NCBI GenBank assembly: GCA_012931725.1
Contig: CM022946.1
Location: 80,157,963-80,221,962, forward strand
Source of the DNA: Litsea cubeba
Taxonomy: Eukaryota; Streptophyta; Magnoliopsida; Laurales; Lauraceae
DNA length: 64,000 nt
Direction of reading: 5' to 3'
The notes beneath the pieces were generated by a model. It did no database searches. It was given only the letters and a program-made list of their open reading frames with translations, and was not told where the DNA came from. Of this stretch, positions 10,421 to 21,706 are shown piece after piece. A program made the position numbers and the translations under genes. Each line of letters begins with the position of its first letter. Within the stretch, counting starts at the first letter, position 1.

Positions 10421-12765
10421 GGGTTCATTCCCATTGAAAGAGTGTTGATCAAAGTGGAACTCTTAAGCCTTCTTGAGGTGTTTAGAGACAAAGAAAAAGG
10501 GATGAACTAAGAGAGACCAAAGGGTCTATAGGAAAGCTAAAGCTTGGAAATTATGAAGTTAAATCTCTAAGTAAGTTTTAGTTTTCTTAATCATATGTTT
10601 CATGCTTTACTTAAATTATTGGTAAATGATTTTTAGTATGTTAACTATGATGTATTGAACTCATTACCTTCATTCTATCTTTGATTTATGTTGTGATGAA
10701 TTCTTTACTTTGATTCAATCCAAGTTTGTTTTAAAACTTTATTAATCATGCTTTCTCAAAATCTTTGATTTCCTTTTTAGCATGATTCCTTCTCTTGATT
10801 GAATCTATCATTGTTGTTTTCAACCACTTTAGAACTTTAGTAAACCTTGCTTTTGAAAACAACATTGTAAATGCATCACATGTTTAGACATAATTAATTT
10901 CATACAACTTGTGATCTTTTGATTTTTATATCATTAACAAGTTAGTATCTTTTACATGTGATAAGCATTTAACTTCAATCATATCTTTATGAGCATTAAA
11001 CTTTTGAATTGCTTTAAGCATAAAATAGATTAAGCTTTAATTTTAATCTTGATTGAAGTTTTCACACACACACTTCATAAGCATTCATCTTTGTAATCCT
11101 TAGTGTGTTTGTGTGAGTTGTTTTACAATTTCATATCCGCCTATTTAGAGGCAATTTATTAGAGCTTAAATTGTAATCTCATAAGAGTGTTTTGTGAAGA
11201 CACTTTCTTTGAGAGAAATCTTTTATGTATTAAGGTTATTGCTTAGCCTAAGAAAAGCATTGTGTAAAGGTTATTGCTTAGCCTATAAAAGCACATTGTA
11301 AGGTTATTGCTTAGCCTAGAAAAGCATAGTTGTAGAGGTTATTGCTTAGCCTTTTGAAAAGCATAATAGTGGAAATCCGGTGGGGTGTGAGGAACACAAG
11401 CCGGTAGTGGATGTAGGCATTGAGGCCGAACCACTATAAATCATTGTGTTATGGTGTGTGCTATGTGGTGATTTTGTTTAGCTTCCGCATTATATTTGTT
11501 AATCATCACATGTGACTAGGTTAATTGTAAAGAAATTAAAATTGGTCATCATTAGTCATTAAGTGTAGTTCACCCTATTCACCCCCCCCCCCTCTAGGGT
11601 TAGGATCCCCAGGACTTTCAGCACTTTCAGTTGCAGGAGCGGGGCTCGGCTCAGGAGCCGGGTCCGAGTACTTCGGCAGGTCCCGGTAGACGGGCTGGTC
11701 TTCAGGAACCCCCGCGCGTCTCAGTGCGGCCAGGCATCCTTCCTCGAACAGAATGGAGGTGATCTCCTCCACCTGCTTCTCATATAGCTCCGTGGCATGG
11801 TCCACCCCATTCTGGAAAGCGGATTGGACCTCGGACAGAAGGGAGGCCTTCTCTTTTTCCAGCTCGGCGTTCGCCATCTTCAGCTTCTCCCTTTCAGCAC
11901 GCCCGGCCAGCACCTCCCCGCGCAACCTCGTCCCCTCGGCCGCCGATTCAGACTTCGATCTGGCCAGCTCCGACTCTAGCTCGACGGTCCTCTTGTTCCT
12001 CGCCCAGACCTCGCCTTTCAAATGATTAGCTCTCGACGTGAGTTCGGCGACATCGGCCAGAGCCGACGCCAGCCGAGCAGACTCTTCAGCGCTGGCCTTC
12101 TTCAGCCCCTCCATTCCCTTCCTTAGCTCTTCTAGCTCCTTCTTCAGCTTATCCCTCTCGGACTCCAGCTGAGTGACCCTCGCAGCGTTCCTGTCACTCC
12201 TTCCCACCACGGTTAGGAGCCTCTGCACGTTCTGCAAATGGAAAAAGTGGGTCAAACCGGGGCAGTCGAGCTAAATTACTTGAAGAAGAGCGCTGAAAAC
12301 ACTTACCAGAAGGTTAGCCTGGATCGCCGAGACCGTCAGGCTTTCGTTGTCGAACCTCTCGTGCGTCTCCATGTCTCGCGGCAGAGCGCAGACCTTAGTG
12401 AGAGCTCCGATGACGTCGGCGTTCCCCATCAACCGGTCCTCGACGTTCAGAGGCTTACCGGGTTGCGTCTCCATCCTCAGTCTCCAAGGCGCTGTGGCAG
12501 TTCGAGGTCCGGAAGCCGATCCAGACCCTTACCCTACCGAGATGGTGAGCTCGCGGGTCGCCCCGCCAGTCGACTTGCTGGTCGGCGCACTCTTCTCAGC
12601 TGGTGCACTCTTCTCAGCTGGTGCCTTGACTCCGGGGGCCCGCGCAGGGGTTTTGCCCTTCGGAGGCTGTTCAGCCCCCGAGTCTTCTCCCCCACCTTGG
12701 ACTTCTTCCTGGGCGGGGACCCCTCCCTCGGGCGCTCCGGCGAGTGTCGCCGCACTCCCTCGCTC

Positions 12766-12796
<31 letters not shown>

Positions 12797-14120
12797 AAGT
12801 GGCGCCGGCACCCCATGAGCCCGAAGCTGCGCGGGTACTGGCAGATGATGGCGTCGCAGAGGAGGACGACCCCCGCTTGAACTTGGCCGCCAGATCCTTT
12901 ACAACTGGCTCCCTCGAGCTTCCCGCCATGTCTTCTTCCCGATCGGAAGAATAAGCATCCACTATCTGCGTCAGGTTCGGTGGCTCCGAACTAGAAGTGG
13001 ACGCCTCGGCACCAGACGCAGCTCGGCTCACAGCAGGATCGGTCAAAGGGATCCCGGCAGGCACGGCAACGGAGACGTTTGGACGATCAGGAGACATTTG
13101 GACGATCAGGGTGCGCCTCGTCCACCTCGGCTACTCCGGTCCTCTGGTAGTGACCACGGTACCTCGGCGTATACCCGAGCAGCTTCCAAGCCGACCTGGT
13201 CTCGTGCCCCTTGTATCTCTCAACCTTATTGATGTCGTCAACGTTCCTCCTCCAGCCTTCACTCGCAGCTCGGCGTCGCCTCGCGCCTGCCTCTGAACAA
13301 CAGACAATAAGAGTGTCAGCCCGGCAATATCGAGATCAAGCAAAGCGAGTAAGAGAAAAGAAGCGGTGTTTACTTGGGACTGTCCCGGGGCGACGTGGGA
13401 CCATCAGCCTCCTGCTCTCGCCAGCGCCGAACTCCCAGTCCCCCGACACATAGAAGAAAGTGTCCTCGGCATTCTTACTCGAATCCTCCAAGGCCAGGAC
13501 AAAGCCTCTTCACTGCGGCTTCAGCCGGAGATAGTATTTCCCTTCCCCGGCCTTGCAGATATCGTAGGTGTCCTCGATATCATGGACGCCCAAGTCGGTC
13601 CCCAAAATCTCATTCAGCTTCGCCGTGCCCATGATGACCTTATAGCCATTGGGCATCAGCTGGCACGGGGTAATGGACTAGGTACTAAGGCAGGCCCTAA
13701 GCAAGGGGTGCAGAGGAAATCTGACCCTGCCCTCGATCACGGAGATTAGAGGGAACGGCATCCAGCCGCAGGACCAGCGCATCGTGGCGTAATCGACGGA
13801 GTCCGCCGGCTTGAGGAGGACTCCCTCCGGAATATTCTAAGCGCCCTAAATCTGGCTATGCCCTCTTCAGTATCTAAATCAAACCTAGGGGTGCCCATGT
13901 CTAAGAAGGGTGACAGCGAAGTTAAACCCTAGAAGTCGCGAAACCCCAAGAAAAAAAAACTAGACAGAGGCGCGAAGCAACTTACAGAGACAAAGGGGCG
14001 AATCAAGAACAGATCCGGGCACGTCCTATGGTCATCCTCGCTAGAGAGATCTCGAGCAGCAGAGCAGAAATCAAAGATGAAGGCGAAAAGAAATCAGAAA
14101 CAAGAAAGGAAGAAGACGAC

Positions 14121-14130
14121 CCTATTTATG
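14121..14130 (-). promoter_or_regulatory. TATA box for the Tat-A antisense gene
   Basis: The minus strand reads CATAAATAGG here, about 220 bp upstream of ATG 13898, with a 5' UTR intron between (donor GTAAGTT at 13985). Tat-C has a TATA run at the matching place (27599-27608). This suggests the antisense gene has its own promoter between polypurine tract and coding region. Confidence 0.55.
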
Positions 14131-14384
14131 GAAAGGGAACCCTCGGCGCGCGCTACTTTCGAAATTCGAAAGAACGGATTTCGCGATCCGCGCCCGTTCC
14201 ATCAATAAGACAGCGCAATCAGTGAAGAGGCTACGCGTGTAGCCGTCGACTCGCTTCCCAGGACGGACAGGGCAGAGCATTTATTGCTTCAGAAAAGCTA
14301 AAACGACACCAGGCAATGATCGCCGCATCCCCAAACGGATTTTGCTAGCTTTCGACCACTAAAGGCTAGGACGCTTAAGAGGTC

Positions 14385-14401
14385 AAAAGCTAGGGGGCAA
14401 T
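14385..14401 (+). promoter_or_regulatory. Polypurine tract of Tat-A
   Basis: The purine-rich AAAAGCTAGGGGGCAAT lies directly before the LTR start and would prime plus-strand DNA synthesis. Tat-C has GCTAGGGGCAAT in the matching place, on its sense (minus) strand. Confidence 0.75.
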
Positions 14402-15289
14402 TGTGTGGGGAGATTTCCAGAACTACAGGATTACGCTAATCACGGCCATCAGATGAGACTAAGCACTCTCACGTACCATCCGCGTGCCATCCACGTGGCA
14501 CCAAACTCACCCCGGCTACCAGGACAGAGGCCTCAGCCGAAGTCAAGCAGTTCCGGGCCGCTAGCGCCGAGCTCGGCTGCCCCATGTGCCCATCTCGGCT
14601 GAGAGCTCCACCTCGGCTGAAGGAGCCGGGACGAAATCCAAAGCAAGAAAGAACCTCCACTCGCACCCCTCACCCCCCACGTCATCAGGCACGTGGAGGA
14701 ATAGGGGCGCGAGCTAGTGAGACAGATGCGACATCCAGCCGTCCACAATCTTCGCCAGATCACTGACATGGCGGCATCCAGCGGCTGAGGCCACATCAGG
14801 GCAAGGCCCGAGGGCAGATCTGATGATACTCCTACCGCCAAAAGCGCCCAACACGATCTGGCCCAACAAGACGCGCATTTAATGCAATGTGGGCTGATCC
14901 GACTGGCATTAAATGCAGAGTGGGCTGGATTGGACCGCATTTATTACTTTTTGGGCTGATCATGACTTCCCAGTCGAATCATGGGACCCACACCAAGATA
15001 TCCTCCAAAGATACGACCCAAACCTCTATAAATAGAGCCTCATATCACCAGCAAGGTACGCACAATTCAACACACAGAGCTGTTACTCTGCCTCTCTTCT
15101 TCCTCTCCTTCCATTGTTCCAGTTCTCTCACTGACTTTGGCATCGGAGAGCCTTGCGCCGCCCAGGCCAGGGTCCTCTGACCGTTTGCTCTTCTCTTTCA
15201 GGCTTTCGGACGGTACCCAGTCATCACCATTTTGGATAAGTCCTCTAAGGCTCCCCAGTTATTGTGGGTCATTATTTTCTGCACCTACA
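14402..15289 (+). repeat. 3' LTR of Tat-A
   Basis: It starts TGTGTGGGGA just after the polypurine tract and ends GCACCTACA at 15289, about 888 bp. It contains a TATA box at 15027-15035. Its U5 shares a block with the Tat-C LTR around GGCATCGGAGAGCCTTG and CCAGGGTCCTCTGACC, which shows the two elements are one family despite divergent U3. The exact first base is ambiguous by two because of TGTGT. Confidence 0.85.
15027..15035 (+). promoter_or_regulatory. TATA box of the Tat-A LTR
   Basis: TATAAATAG within the 3' LTR, about 260 bp before its end, is a standard plant LTR promoter core. Confidence 0.75.
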
Positions 15290-15580
15290 AATATTATGCT
15301 TGAATCCCATCTTTAAAGATTCTCACTATTATTCTTGGTGAATCTTAATTTTTTTTTTCTATATGAATCTTACAATATTCAAATATGGGACAAAAGCCTG
15401 TGGCATGCTGGAAGGTGCTCACTATTGTAACCTTGAGTTTGTGGGTTCAAGTCATGTTACAAAAAAAAGGGCAATGCCATAAAGAGGGCAATGGGATTGA
15501 CTTTTCAAAATTTTTTTTTTTTGATAACATTGAATTTTCATTTTTGTTGTTATATATTATTTAAGGTTTCTTAAGCCCAT
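15290..15580. other. Non-Tat flank with a possible tRNA-derived SINE scrap
   Basis: No coding region is visible. At 15402-15454 there is an A-box-like GGCATGCTGG and a B-box-like GGTTCAAGTCA about 33 bp later, followed by an A-run, the arrangement of a plant tRNA-derived SINE head. Both boxes deviate from consensus by one base. The rest is AT-rich, ending at the L1 target duplication. Confidence 0.35.
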
Positions 15581-15594
15581 ACAATATCTCCTTT
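15581..15594 (+). repeat. L1 target site duplication (partner 21693-21706)
   Basis: acaatatctccttt is present on both sides of the LINE; the left copy merges into the T-run that is the complement of the L1 poly(A) tail, so its inner edge is uncertain by a few bases. A duplication of about 14 bp is typical of target-primed reverse transcription. Confidence 0.88.
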
Positions 15595-16244
15595 TTTTTT
15601 TTTGCTAAAGGGTTAATTTGTATTGAAAGAAGAGAAAAGGGCTAGAAGCCCCCAAAATTACAAAAGACTGCACAAGACAGAAACAACCCATAAACCCAAC
15701 CAACTCAATGAATTACATTGGAACCATCAAAACAGGGAATAGGCAGCAGAGACAGGAGGAGCTGCAGCTCGCCAAACAGGAGGGACAGAACTGCACCCTG
15801 GAGAAAAAAGCTTGAAATAAGCATCCTACTGAGCTCACTGAAAAGGATCTAGCAACAGAATAACAGGCAGCAACAGAAGCTCGATCATCTTAGAAGGGAG
15901 GCTACCAGATTGGGGGAACATGCTCCGAGCATTATTCAGGAAGAGAAACCAGCATCCAACTAATCAGAAATGAGAAGGAGCTAGACACGGAACTCTGTCA
16001 CAACCAACCTTGCTGATTTTTCTGAAGTAGCAGAAATAGCTCGGGTGCTAGGAGCACATGCTATACCCGGGCCGAACTGAGGAACCAATGAATGAAGCAG
16101 AAAGGGGCGCCTCCAGCGGTAGACTTAAGCATAGAGAGACCACTGAGCGTGTAAGAAGCTGTCCTCTAAGAAAATAAACAGATCCATATAGCAGGCACAG
16201 GGAACCCAAGAGGAGGAAGAGAGAGGCTAGGAGATGTACAATAG

Positions 16245-19200
16245 TCAAAAGTTGTTATTAGACAAAAAATGTATAAACAGCTGAAGAGTCCTGCCAGAAA
16301 AAGGTCTGTTGATTGAACTGAGAGAGGAGGAGAGAAGCTCTTTCAGTAGGATCTTGACCTTCGTCTGAGAGGCTCTTAAATTTCTGTGAATTTGGTCATT
16401 TCTGCATTTCCAAATAACATAAGTAGTAGAGAAGAAGATGGAGGAGACTCCGAGCCTTGCTATCTTGTCACAGCTAGCTGAAAGTCTCTGCCAAATAGCT
16501 GAAGGAGAACTAGGGACTGCACTGTTTACTCCTGCTGCTTGAAGAATCCATCTCCATTGGCCAGAGGCGAAAGGGCAGAGGAAGAAGAGGTGCAGCACTG
16601 TTTCGACACTCTGGTTGCAGAGACAACACCTGGAGGCTAGACTGATTCCAGTGGCTTGAGCCCGGTCGTTTGTAGGAGTCTTGCAATGCATCAGGCGCCA
16701 GGCGAAGAAGGACACTCTCGGTCTAATGAGGTGGTTCCAAACCAGGGGAGCCCAAATTTTGCGGGGCTGAGAGTGCCTAATTAACTGCCAAGCCTCTTTG
16801 AGAGAGAGATCTTTCCCTGGGTGGCTTTTCCAATAGATGGAATCATCTTTTGCGGGGTCTATAGAGATAGACTGGACTGCACTCCTTAAAGCATCTTCCA
16901 CCTCTGTTTGAAGGCCTGAAGGCAGGTTCCAGGCTGAGCCATCCCAGAGTGTGCTGACTGTCTGGTGAGGGGGAAAGGAGAAGGAGGGGAACTGATCTGC
17001 CAGGCTTGACTCTGAAGACCAAGAGTCAAACCAAATGTCTGCCAAGTTGCCGTTCCCAATAATCCATTTACTGCCTTCTTGAATGATGTGAGCTGCCTTC
17101 CTGATTTTCCGCCAGACGCAGGAACCAGTTTTGGTTGTGGCAGAGCTCCATAAGGTTGCCCTGGGGAAGTACCTCCCTTTCATCCAGTCAGCCCAAAGAG
17201 AAACTGACGTAGCAGCTGTCCATGCTAGCTTGACAAAGGAAGCTCCGTTGTGATCATGTATTCGCCTGATACCAAGACCTCCCTCAAGGGTTGGAAGACA
17301 CACCAAGTCCCAGCGAATCTGACTCCTCTTGGATCTAGAAGCAGCTCCCGACCATAAGAAATTCCTCATTATACTTTCTAAGTGGTTTGTGACTGACTTC
17401 GGGAGTGGGAAGACCATTGCAATGTGAGTGGGTAAACTGCCCAGCACATGCCTGATCAGGATAGTTCGACCAGCAAAGGAGAGTAGCCTGGACTTCCACC
17501 CGACTAGCTTGGAGAGGAACCTATCCACCATAGAGTGCAGGTGATGTCTTTTCGGCGTTCCGATAATCAGGGGAGCTCCGAGGTAAGAAGAAGATAGAGG
17601 ATGATCCTGGAGGTTGGTGATGGATAGGATCTGTCTTTTTGTCAACAGGCTACACTTGCCTAAGAAAAGTTTACTTTTTGCCACATTGATGTGTTGCCCC
17701 GAGCTGAATTGATACTTTTCTAGGAGTTGTTTGAGAGCCATCAGACCTTTCTTGTTGCCTTTCAAGAAGAGCAGTATGTCATCAGCATAGAAGAGATGGC
17801 AGGGGGTCTTTGGCACTGAGGAAAGAGGGAGAACCAGCCTAGAGGAAACCCGTTTCTGAATGTTAAGGCTGAGAATTTCCTCTGCTAATATAAAGAGGTA
17901 AGGGGATAGGGGGTCCCCTTGTCTGAGACCACAATTGGAGTAAAAAAACCCATAAGGCACTCTATTTATTAGGACAGAGCCTTTTCCAGAACAGACACAG
18001 GCTTTAACAAGGTTAATCCAGCTATTTGAGAACCCAAAGAAGGCTAGAGCTTTAAAGAGGAAGGCCCAACTTAACTTGTCAAAAGCTTTAGATATATCTA
18101 GCTGCATACAAAGAGACCCACCTCTAGTCTTCAAGCGGAGGAGTTGGAAGAGCTCATGAGCTAAGGCAATGTGTTGATGGATTGATCTCCCTTTAACAAA
18201 AGCTGCTTGGTTTGGAGAGATTAGAGAGGGGAGGATGAGAGACAGTCTGGAAGCTAAGATTTTGGAAATGATTTTGTAGGAGAAGTTGAGAAGACTAATT
18301 GGCCTATAATCAGTGAAGGAAACTGGCGAAGTTGATTTAGGGATCAAAGCCAGAAAGTAAGCATTAGAAGCTTTGTACAGATTACCAGAGGAGAAAAAGT
18401 GTTTCACTGCTCTAATAATTGTCCCTCCAGTAATCAGCCAGGTGGTAGTGAAGAAGGAGCCAGGGAAGCCATCTGGCCCAGGGGAGCTATCCGCCTTCAA
18501 ATAAAAAACAACCCTCTTGATTTCTTCTTCATCCGGAATTCTTGTCAGGTGGAGGTTCATGACAGAGGAGACTTTGTTACTCTCTACTTCAAAAAGGCTC
18601 TCACCAGGATCAGGGTGAACTGACTGTGCTAGGCCTGAGAAGTGACTGACTGCCAATTGCTGGATTTGGGTTGGGTCCTCAATCCAATTACCATTGGATT
18701 GGATTTTGTCAATTCTGTTAACTGCCCCTCGAGATTTTGCATAGGCATGAAAAAAAGCTGTGTTTCTATCTCCCTCTTTCAGCCATCTCACTTTTGATTT
18801 TTGGCGCCAGTGGAGATCTGATATTTGGAACCAATTGTGAAGAGAGGCCTTGGCCTCCGAAAGAGCCTGGTGAAGAGAGTCAGTTGGACCAGCATCCAGC
18901 CTTGCTTGGATTTCCAGCACATTCCTTTCCGCTTCTTGAGTCTTGAGTCTGATGTCTCCGAAGACAGTCTTGTTCCACACTTTGAAGACCTGCTTCATTG
19001 CTTTCAGATTTTGGGCTAGCACGTATTGGGGATGGCCCTCAATGTCTGGCTTCCAGTTTCCCGCAACAAGACTATTGAATTCCGGGTGGAGCGTCCACAT
19101 AGCTTCAAATTTGAAGGGGGCATTTGAAGGAGAGGGACTCTGACTGTGAGAGAGAAGCAGGGGGCAATGATCAGAAGAGACCTTTGGCAGGTGGGAGAGC

Positions 19201-19835
19201 AGAGGATCAGACGAGATGGCTGTCCATTGGTGGTTGCATAAGGCTCTGTCTAGTCTTGCTGCAACATAGCTTGTGCCTCTGCGGTTGTTAGACCAGGTGA
19301 ATTTGTTTCCAGAATAGCCCATGTCTTGCAGACCAGAGGCTAGCAGCATCTGTTGGAAGTCAGTGTTTAAGCGAGAAGGTCTGAGACTAAGTTTTTCGGA
19401 GGCAGAGATGATGGAGTTGAAGTCTCCCAGCACACACCAAGGGATATTTGAAGAAGCTTGAGAAGTTAGGTAATCCCAAAGCTCTCTTCTGCGGATATAG
19501 TTTGTGGAGGCATATATTCCAGTGATGAGGCTTTGGGTAGCATTGGCAGGGTTAGTGAAAGACAGGGTTAAGAATTGGCTGGAGAAATCCAATAGAGAAA
19601 ATTGGAAAGCAGAAGTTGTTTTGAAAAAACACCAAATGGAAGCAGCTGATTGATTAAAGTTAGAGAAGAAGCCATCAAAGCCAAAGATTGACCTCAAGGA
19701 GGGAGGGGGAGAAAGGGTCTTTGGTTCCGAGAGAAAAATGATATCAGGTGAGTGAGAAGAAATGAGATGATGGAGAGCCCTAAGGGAAGGGGAATTTGCA
19801 ATACCCCTACAGTTCTAGTAGAGGATTTTGATCAT
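16245..19835 (-). pseudogene. L1 ORF2: endonuclease, reverse transcriptase, zf-RVT
   Basis: ATG 19835 overlaps the ORF1 stop. Codon 7 is TAG (19815-19817) where plant L1 ORF2 normally has the Trp of the WNCRG motif; beyond it the frame is open for about 1190 codons. The endonuclease shows NCRG, SEPKT, LGDFNSI, DRAL and SDHCPLL. The RT shows YRPISLLNFSYKIISK, GLRQGDPLSPYLFIL and FYADDILLFLK, all catalytic residues present. The C terminus has the zf-RVT domain (KEAWQLIR, VSFFAWRL, CLCNQSVETVLHLFFLCPFA). No RNase H follows. Role: nicking the target and reverse transcribing L1 RNA. The single stop makes it a pseudogene unless bypassed or re-initiated. Confidence 0.93.
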
Positions 19836-21658
19836 TTGGAAGTTGAGGGGAGAGAGGGAGGTCCATTTGAGCTTCTGGTCAAAGGGCGGGAGGAGGAGGC
19901 CTTTTTATTTTTGATTTTGGTTTTCTTTCTGTTAGAGGGAGTGGAGAGGTTTGCCTCTAAGGATATTTCAGCGGGAGGGGGGGAATTTGGGGGATCAGAG
20001 GAAGGCAAGGTGTGAGAGGGAGAGGGGGGAAGGGGAGGGAAGGGGACTGCATCTGTTGGTTCTATGAAGGAGCATTTTTCCAGAATGTCAAAGGGGTTTG
20101 TGGTATCTAGGGCAGGAGCAGGAATTTTATCTAGTACTTCCAAGAAGATCTCCTTGGGTAGCTGATCAAGTCTGGAGTTTGACTGAAGATGATGATCGGA
20201 AGAAGTGGAGGGACTAGGGGAGCCAGGGGGAGGGAGAGGGGGGAGAGAAACAGGGTCCTTTTGTTGGTCTAAGGAGCTGCCTGGAATAGAATGGTCGAGA
20301 GGGGCCACTTGGTTTGAGGCTGGAACTAACTCAGACTCAATGGGGGATGCAGAGATTGGAGTAGGATGGTCTTGGGGACCTGGCTCCAGAGTTGGAGACT
20401 TACCCAGGATTCCTTGGCTGTTTTGGCTCTGTTTAATTGAGGATCTGGGGACAGTTTTGCAGAAGGTTTCTGAGTGTCCATGGAGAAGACAGAGGGAGCA
20501 TGGCAGATTTTCGTAGGAGACAGAGAGGAGGACTTCCTCTTCTCCAGCTAAATCCGCCTTGATTTCTGTAGGTTTAGGTCTGGAGAGATCAATGTTAACC
20601 AGGATTCTAGCAAAAGTGAGAATTTTTTGGGAGGCTGTGATGTCATCCAGTTTCAAGGGAGTGCCTATGGAACTTGCTAAGGAGAGAAGGATATTTGAAC
20701 TCCAACAGTGGTAAGGGATGCCATATATACGGATCCAGACTGGGTGGAGATTTGGCCATTCTACAGAGCCTTGACCAGGGAACCAGGGGAGGAGAAGAAG
20801 TTTTCTATTCTGTAGGCTGTGGGGTGATTGAGACAGAACCAAGTCCCGGTCTTCCTTTGAGCTAAATCTGAAGATAAAATGGCCTTTGTCTGTAAGGGAG
20901 ATCAAACATGGTTTAGAGAGGTTCCAATGAGAGTTGGCTTGGGAGGTCAGCCATTCCACAGTCGGTCTTCTTCCAATGAATTTGCCTATAGCTGCATTTG
21001 AGAAGGAGTTTTTGCTTGGCTCAATCATGGAAGAAGGAATTTTCATGACTATCTGACCATCAATTAGAGAGGAGGATGGGTAGTCTGATGGGGCTATCGG
21101 CTTTGAATCGGGGAAAAGGTCTAACCAGGAACTAGATGGGGGCTTTGATTGCTGGACCAGGATTTGGTTGGAGACAGAGTTCAGGAGAGGAGCTAGTTGT
21201 TCTGTGGGAGGGCAGGGTGAAATAGGAGGAGGGTCTGGGGGTTTCAGAGGAGGAAGGGGTAGGGATTTACCAAAAGCTGTACTGAGGAGACCCGCCAAGT
21301 GGTTATGCAGAGTAGCTAGCTGAGCTTCATCCCAAGCCTGAGAAGGTGGACGGTCTGGAATTACTGTTGAGAGCTGAGACAAGGTTTGAGACCTTAAGCC
21401 CGTTGTTGAGGAGCTAAGGGACTGAGCAGGATGGATTGGCTGGGGCGATTTTGGTAGGAGTAACTCTGGCGAGGGGACTGCCGTGGTTGTTGGTCGAACC
21501 AGAGTTGCGATAGGCTGGGAGCTGGGTAGAGGGGGAAAATCTGAAGAAAGAAAGGGAAAAGAAACTTCAGCTTGATGGGGTTCAGCTGCAGAGATGTTGG
21601 AGAGGATTTGGGGAGGAAGGGAGCGAAGGTTAAGGGAAGGGTTAGGGCTTGCAGACAT
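19832..21658 (-). CDS. L1 ORF1: DUF4283-type RNA-binding protein with CCHC
   Basis: From ATG 21658 the frame runs 608 codons to TGA 19834-19832, overlapping the ORF2 start as ATGA. The N terminus is Pro/Ser-rich. The middle (about residues 220-390) matches plant L1 ORF1 DUF4283: a W-L-T-S stretch, FIFRFSSKEDRDLVL, WIRIYGIPYHCWS and an ILVNIDLS strand. A single zinc knuckle C-x2-C-x4-H-x4-C (CSLCLLHGHSETFC) follows at about residue 405. The long C-terminal tail is Pro/Ser-rich and ends in a Lys-rich patch (RKKTKIKNKK). Likely role: coating L1 RNA in the ribonucleoprotein. No disruption seen. Confidence 0.9.
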   Translation of the reverse strand: MSASPNPSLNLRSLPPQILSNISAAEPHQAEVSFPFLSSDFPPLPSSQPIATLVRPTTTAVPSPELLLPKSPQPIHPAQSLSSSTTGLRSQTLSQLSTVIPDRPPSQAWDEAQLATLHNHLAGLLSTAFGKSLPLPPLKPPDPPPISPCPPTEQLAPLLNSVSNQILVQQSKPPSSSWLDLFPDSKPIAPSDYPSSSLIDGQIVMKIPSSMIEPSKNSFSNAAIGKFIGRRPTVEWLTSQANSHWNLSKPCLISLTDKGHFIFRFSSKEDRDLVLSQSPHSLQNRKLLLLPWFPGQGSVEWPNLHPVWIRIYGIPYHCWSSNILLSLASSIGTPLKLDDITASQKILTFARILVNIDLSRPKPTEIKADLAGEEEVLLSVSYENLPCSLCLLHGHSETFCKTVPRSSIKQSQNSQGILGKSPTLEPGPQDHPTPISASPIESELVPASNQVAPLDHSIPGSSLDQQKDPVSLPPLPPPGSPSPSTSSDHHLQSNSRLDQLPKEIFLEVLDKIPAPALDTTNPFDILEKCSFIEPTDAVPFPPLPPSPSHTLPSSDPPNSPPPAEISLEANLSTPSNRKKTKIKNKKASSSRPLTRSSNGPPSLPSTSK

Positions 21659-21706
21659 GGCGAGAGGGAAAGAGACACTCAAAAACACCCAAACAATATC
21701 TCCTTT

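Larger units (their letters stand above)
9843..11620 (+). mobile_element. Solo LTR 2, same family as 3142-5071
   Basis: This 1778-bp TG...CA unit with GCACT duplications is the reverse-oriented homologue of solo LTR 1 and also lacks any internal domain. In sense order it has a GGTCGACC cluster, a TATA box, four GGTTATTGCTTAGCC repeats, the CCGGTAGTGGATGTAGGC segment and a C-rich end. It is about 150 bp shorter than solo LTR 1 and clearly diverged from it, so the two insertions are independent and not one rearranged element. Confidence 0.9.
9586..13898 (-). pseudogene. Antisense extra ORF of Tat-A (aORF), spliced, broken
   Basis: Reading the minus strand, ATG 13898 follows a possible 5' UTR intron (13901-13985). 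Exon 1 (13374-13898) encodes FPLISVIEGRVRFPLHP and VIMGTAKLNEILGTDLGV, like the 'putative gypsy type transposon' domain (PF04195-like). Intron 13293-13373 is GT-AG. Exon 2 (12307-13292) begins GARRRRAASEGWRRN and becomes Ser/Pro/Ala-rich. Intron 12232-12306 is GT-AG. Exon 3 is a long coiled coil (VTQLESERDKLKKELEELRK) with an Ala/Pro-rich tail ending at 9586-9588, split by solo LTR 2. Exon 1 has a frameshift and two stops (TAG, TGA) relative to Tat-C, and exon 2 changes frame. Role unknown; such extra ORFs are established in Tat elements. Confidence 0.7.
1..15289 (+). mobile_element. Tat-A: Ty3/gypsy Tat-lineage LTR retrotransposon, 5' end outside window
   Basis: The order gag, protease, RT, RNase H, a second RNase H, integrase, tandem-repeat spacer, antisense gene, polypurine tract and 3' LTR is that of the plant Tat lineage; the extra RNase H and extra ORF are established hallmarks of that group. 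The 5' LTR and primer site lie left of the window. The coding part has stops at 688, 5443 and 6847 and two frame changes in gag, so the copy is dead. Two solo LTRs of one other family are nested at 3142-5071 and 9843-11620. Its closest relative here is Tat-C (26506-35383), which shares the polyprotein, the antisense gene and recognisable U5 sequence. Confidence 0.9.
15595..21692 (-). mobile_element. L1-type LINE, nearly full length
   Basis: The minus strand carries ORF1 (gag-like), ORF2 (endonuclease and RT), a 3' UTR of about 640 bp and a poly(A) tail (T-run from about 15592). A 14-bp duplication flanks it. The 5' UTR before the ORF1 ATG is only about 34 bp, so the 5' end may be slightly truncated. 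Apart from a stop at ORF2 codon 7 both ORFs are open, suggesting a fairly recent insertion. Confidence 0.93.

Noticed and set aside
3142..11620. Treating the two solo LTRs as the two ends of one large element
   Set aside because: They are inverted relative to each other, have different target duplications and flank Tat-A sequence, not an internal domain.
12529..12816. Minus-strand frame with a Cys-Ser dipeptide run
   Set aside because: It is the wrong frame over a CAGGAG-type simple repeat that encodes Pro-Ala in the antisense gene exon 2.
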